Assembly (NCBI GenBank): GCA_003577005.1
Contig: QEUW01000228.1
Coordinates: forward strand, 1 to 12,251
Direction of reading: 5' to 3'
From: Chloroflexota bacterium
GTDB taxonomy: Bacteria; Chloroflexota; Anaerolineae; Caldilineales; Caldilineaceae
DNA: 12,251 nt
The notes under the pieces were generated by a model. The model was not told the origin of the DNA. It did not search any database and saw only the letters and a list, made by a program, of their open reading frames with translations. The stretch's first letter is position 1. Each line of letters begins with the position of its first letter. This document shows positions 11,707 through 12,251 of this stretch, piece after piece. The translations under genes were made by a program, and so were the position numbers.

Positions 11707-12251
11707 ATGCCTGAGGCTCACAAGCGATTGGTCGTGGGGTTGTCGCCGCAAATGCGGGGAATTCTGGGAGAAGAGGTCTTACGCCGGTTGGCTGAGGCAC
11801 ATCCCAATGTGCTCGTCCAGTTTGCTGAAGATACGGTGGACTTTACAACGCGCGCTGCGGAGGCCGATGCAGTGCTGATTTCACCGCCATTCGCGATTCC
11901 ACGGGAGTGGTTGGCGTCTGGCGCCCGGCTGCGCTGGGTGCAGGCGGCCACCGCCGGGGTCGATTTTCTGCTGACGCCCGCACTGCGCACCGCCCACCAT
12001 GTCGCCATCACCTCGACCAAAGGCCCCATGGGACCGCTCATGGCCGAGCATGTGGTGATGCTCATGCTGGCGCTCGCCCGCGACCTGCCCGGTTTTCTCC
12101 AAGACCAGGCCGAACGGCGCTGGCGCCACATGGTGGACGAACGCCCCATGGCGCAACTCTTTGAGAAGACCATTACAATCTTGGGTGTGGGGGCGGTTGG
12201 CAGCAACCTGGCCCGCATGTGCAAGGCCGGCTTTGGCATGACGGTGTTGGG
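11707..12251 (+). CDS. D-2-hydroxyacid dehydrogenase, NAD-binding (5' part, cut by window end)
   Basis: The frame stays open from ATG 11707 to the window end, 181 full codons. An overlapping ATG at 11702 is in another frame and gives nothing. VQAATAGVDFLL (78-89) is the conserved segment closing the substrate domain in this family. The helix with AEHVVMLMLALAR (113-125) and ERRWRHM follow as usual, and the Rossmann motif GVGAVG (160-165) appears in TITILGVGAVGSNLARMCKAGFGM. The catalytic Arg, Glu and His of the family would lie beyond the window. It would reduce a 2-keto acid to a D-2-hydroxy acid, or the reverse; several paralogues of this type act on glyoxylate, hydroxypyruvate or phosphoglycerate. 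No strong ribosome site is seen (only ACAGG upstream). It follows the Rid gene after the inverted repeat. Confidence 0.9.
   Translation, partial: MPEAHKRLVVGLSPQMRGILGEEVLRRLAEAHPNVLVQFAEDTVDFTTRAAEADAVLISPPFAIPREWLASGARLRWVQAATAGVDFLLTPALRTAHHVAITSTKGPMGPLMAEHVVMLMLALARDLPGFLQDQAERRWRHMVDERPMAQLFEKTITILGVGAVGSNLARMCKAGFGMTVL

Overview
The window looks like chromosomal DNA of a GC-rich bacterium, most likely a Chloroflexota member of the Anaerolineae/Caldilineae type. This rests on the intergenic heptanucleotide arrays, the C-terminal signature of a large WD40 regulator remnant, and the mix of SMP-30, enolase-superfamily, SDR and Gfo/Idh/MocA enzymes. It is an inference; there is no rRNA or other phylogenetic marker.

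Layout. 2-223 is the 3' end of an unrecognised gene, followed by a cluster of hairpins (235-352) and a promoter region. 502-1665 (+) encodes an enolase-superfamily acid-sugar dehydratase or cycloisomerase. Five minus-strand genes follow in 1647-6359. In transcription order they are an SDR dehydrogenase, a zinc medium-chain alcohol dehydrogenase, a second SDR, an NAD-dependent epimerase/uronate-dehydrogenase-like protein and an SMP-30/gluconolactonase-type lactonase. A divergent 293-bp promoter region separates them from a plus-strand Gfo/Idh/MocA oxidoreductase (6653-7765). An HD-domain phosphohydrolase (7856-8485) and an arginase/agmatinase-family ureohydrolase (8574-9539) come next.

9541-11118 is a gene graveyard. 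It holds a LamG-like fragment with an in-frame stop and an apparent frameshift (minus strand), and an N-terminally and internally deleted remnant of a large NB-ARC/NACHT-WD40 type protein (plus strand). A Rid-family protein (11213-11620) and the 5' part of a D-2-hydroxyacid dehydrogenase (11707 to the end) close the window.

How the genes may work together. The uronate-dehydrogenase-like enzyme, the SMP-30-type lactonase and the enolase-superfamily enzyme are the three activities of an oxidative uronate or aldose route: oxidise the sugar to a lactone, open the lactone, dehydrate the acid. The other dehydrogenases would interconvert related sugars, polyols or acids. No transporter, regulator or aldolase is in the window, so substrate and pathway are not fixed.

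The most unusual material is non-coding. Degenerate 7-bp tandem arrays occur at gene junctions and supply the stop codons of two genes. A roughly 100-bp palindromic element with 21-bp perfect inverted repeats sits inside one array. A hairpin repeat family is present in three places. A separate 14-bp inverted repeat supplies the end of the Rid gene.
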